NCBI RefSeq assembly: GCF_006874425.1
Contig: NZ_VIJZ01000002.1
Span: 310,001 to 374,000 of the forward strand
Direction of reading: 5' to 3'
DNA: 64,000 bases
DNA from: Paenibacillus ottowii
GTDB lineage: Bacteria; Bacillota; Bacilli; Paenibacillales; Paenibacillaceae
Made by a program: the position numbers and the translations under genes. This document shows positions 63,978-64,000 of this stretch, piece after piece (the first letter of the stretch is position 1; each line of letters opens with the position of its first letter). Under the pieces are notes generated by a model. That model was not told where the DNA came from. It saw nothing but the letters and a program-made list of their open reading frames with translations, and made no database searches.

Positions 63978-64000
63978 ATGTTTAAAGTGTTAGTATCCGA
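63978..64000 (+). CDS. serA: D-3-phosphoglycerate dehydrogenase, start only
   Basis: Only the first 7 codons are present (MFKVLVS, then a partial codon). They match the start of B. subtilis SerA (MFRVLVSD), the first enzyme of serine synthesis. GAGGAGG lies 7 bases upstream, and the T-box leader with a serine specifier supports the identity. Confidence 0.75.

Noticed and set aside
1..64000. CRISPR array, tRNA, rRNA or insertion sequence
   Set aside because: No regularly spaced direct repeats, no cloverleaf with a CCA end, no rRNA signature and no transposase were found on reading the window.

Overview
This window reads as chromosomal DNA of a spore-forming, low-to-mid GC Firmicute, most probably Paenibacillus (P. 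polymyxa group). The evidence is sporulation and germination genes (spoIVA, spoVIF, ypeB, ypjB), bacillithiol genes (bshA, bshB1), AGGAGG-type ribosome binding sites, many TTG/GTG starts, and a gene order closely parallel to the Bacillus subtilis trp supra-operon neighbourhood. Genus and species are inferred from gene content only; no database search was possible. Nearly all genes lie on the minus strand, so the biological order runs from high to low coordinates. Plus-strand genes are yitT, a methyltransferase, a small unknown ORF, a polysaccharide deacetylase and the start of serA.

Layout, low to high coordinate. 1-5,200: start of a ypmB-like gene, an MTA/SAH-deaminase-type amidohydrolase, rex and dinG. 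5,300-18,300: a TPR gene, panD-panC-panB behind a structured leader, birA, cca, bshA, bshB1, mgsA, dapB, a TPR gene, a MazG-like gene, yitT, ypjB, ypjA and an IDEAL-domain peptide. 18,280-22,100: a gamma carbonic anhydrase homologue, an unknown 369-aa protein, a histidine phosphatase, and an ECF sigma factor with a two-TM partner. 22,100-23,580: an accessory-looking interval with a possible small hydrophobic ORF, a candidate small RNA behind a perfect promoter that contains a cre-like site, an AT-rich methyltransferase gene and a long palindromic element. 23,580-36,500: the aromatic amino acid supra-operon (tyrA, hisC, trpA, B, F, C, D, E, aroH, aroB, aroC), cheR and ndk, with a TRAP-type leader before trpE. 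36,590-41,520: a tightly coupled operon for the prenyl chain and ring of menaquinone (hepS, menG, ubiA-type, ubiX, mqnA, hepT), pointing to the futalosine route. 41,600-43,200: an unknown membrane-anchored protein, mtrB (TRAP) and hbs. 43,400-47,130: a three-gene CUT2-type sugar ABC transporter. 47,300-64,000: spoIVA, a 2Fe-2S ferredoxin, a nucleotidyltransferase-fold protein, spoVIF, gpsA, plsY, der, an S1-domain protein, plsC, cmk, a PilZ protein, ypeB, a small zinc ribbon, prsW, mecA, unknown and envelope genes, and finally a T-box leader driving serA.

How the parts work together. mtrB encodes the tryptophan-sensing TRAP protein, and its binding array of GAG/UAG triplets is in the trpE leader about 10 kb away. 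Chorismate made by aroC feeds trpE, aroH (to tyrosine/phenylalanine) and mqnA (menaquinone). panBCD, birA and cca keep the B. subtilis arrangement. The least explained parts are the panB leader, the trp leader with its unusually distant terminator, the candidate small RNA at about 22.45 kb and the palindrome at about 23.48 kb.
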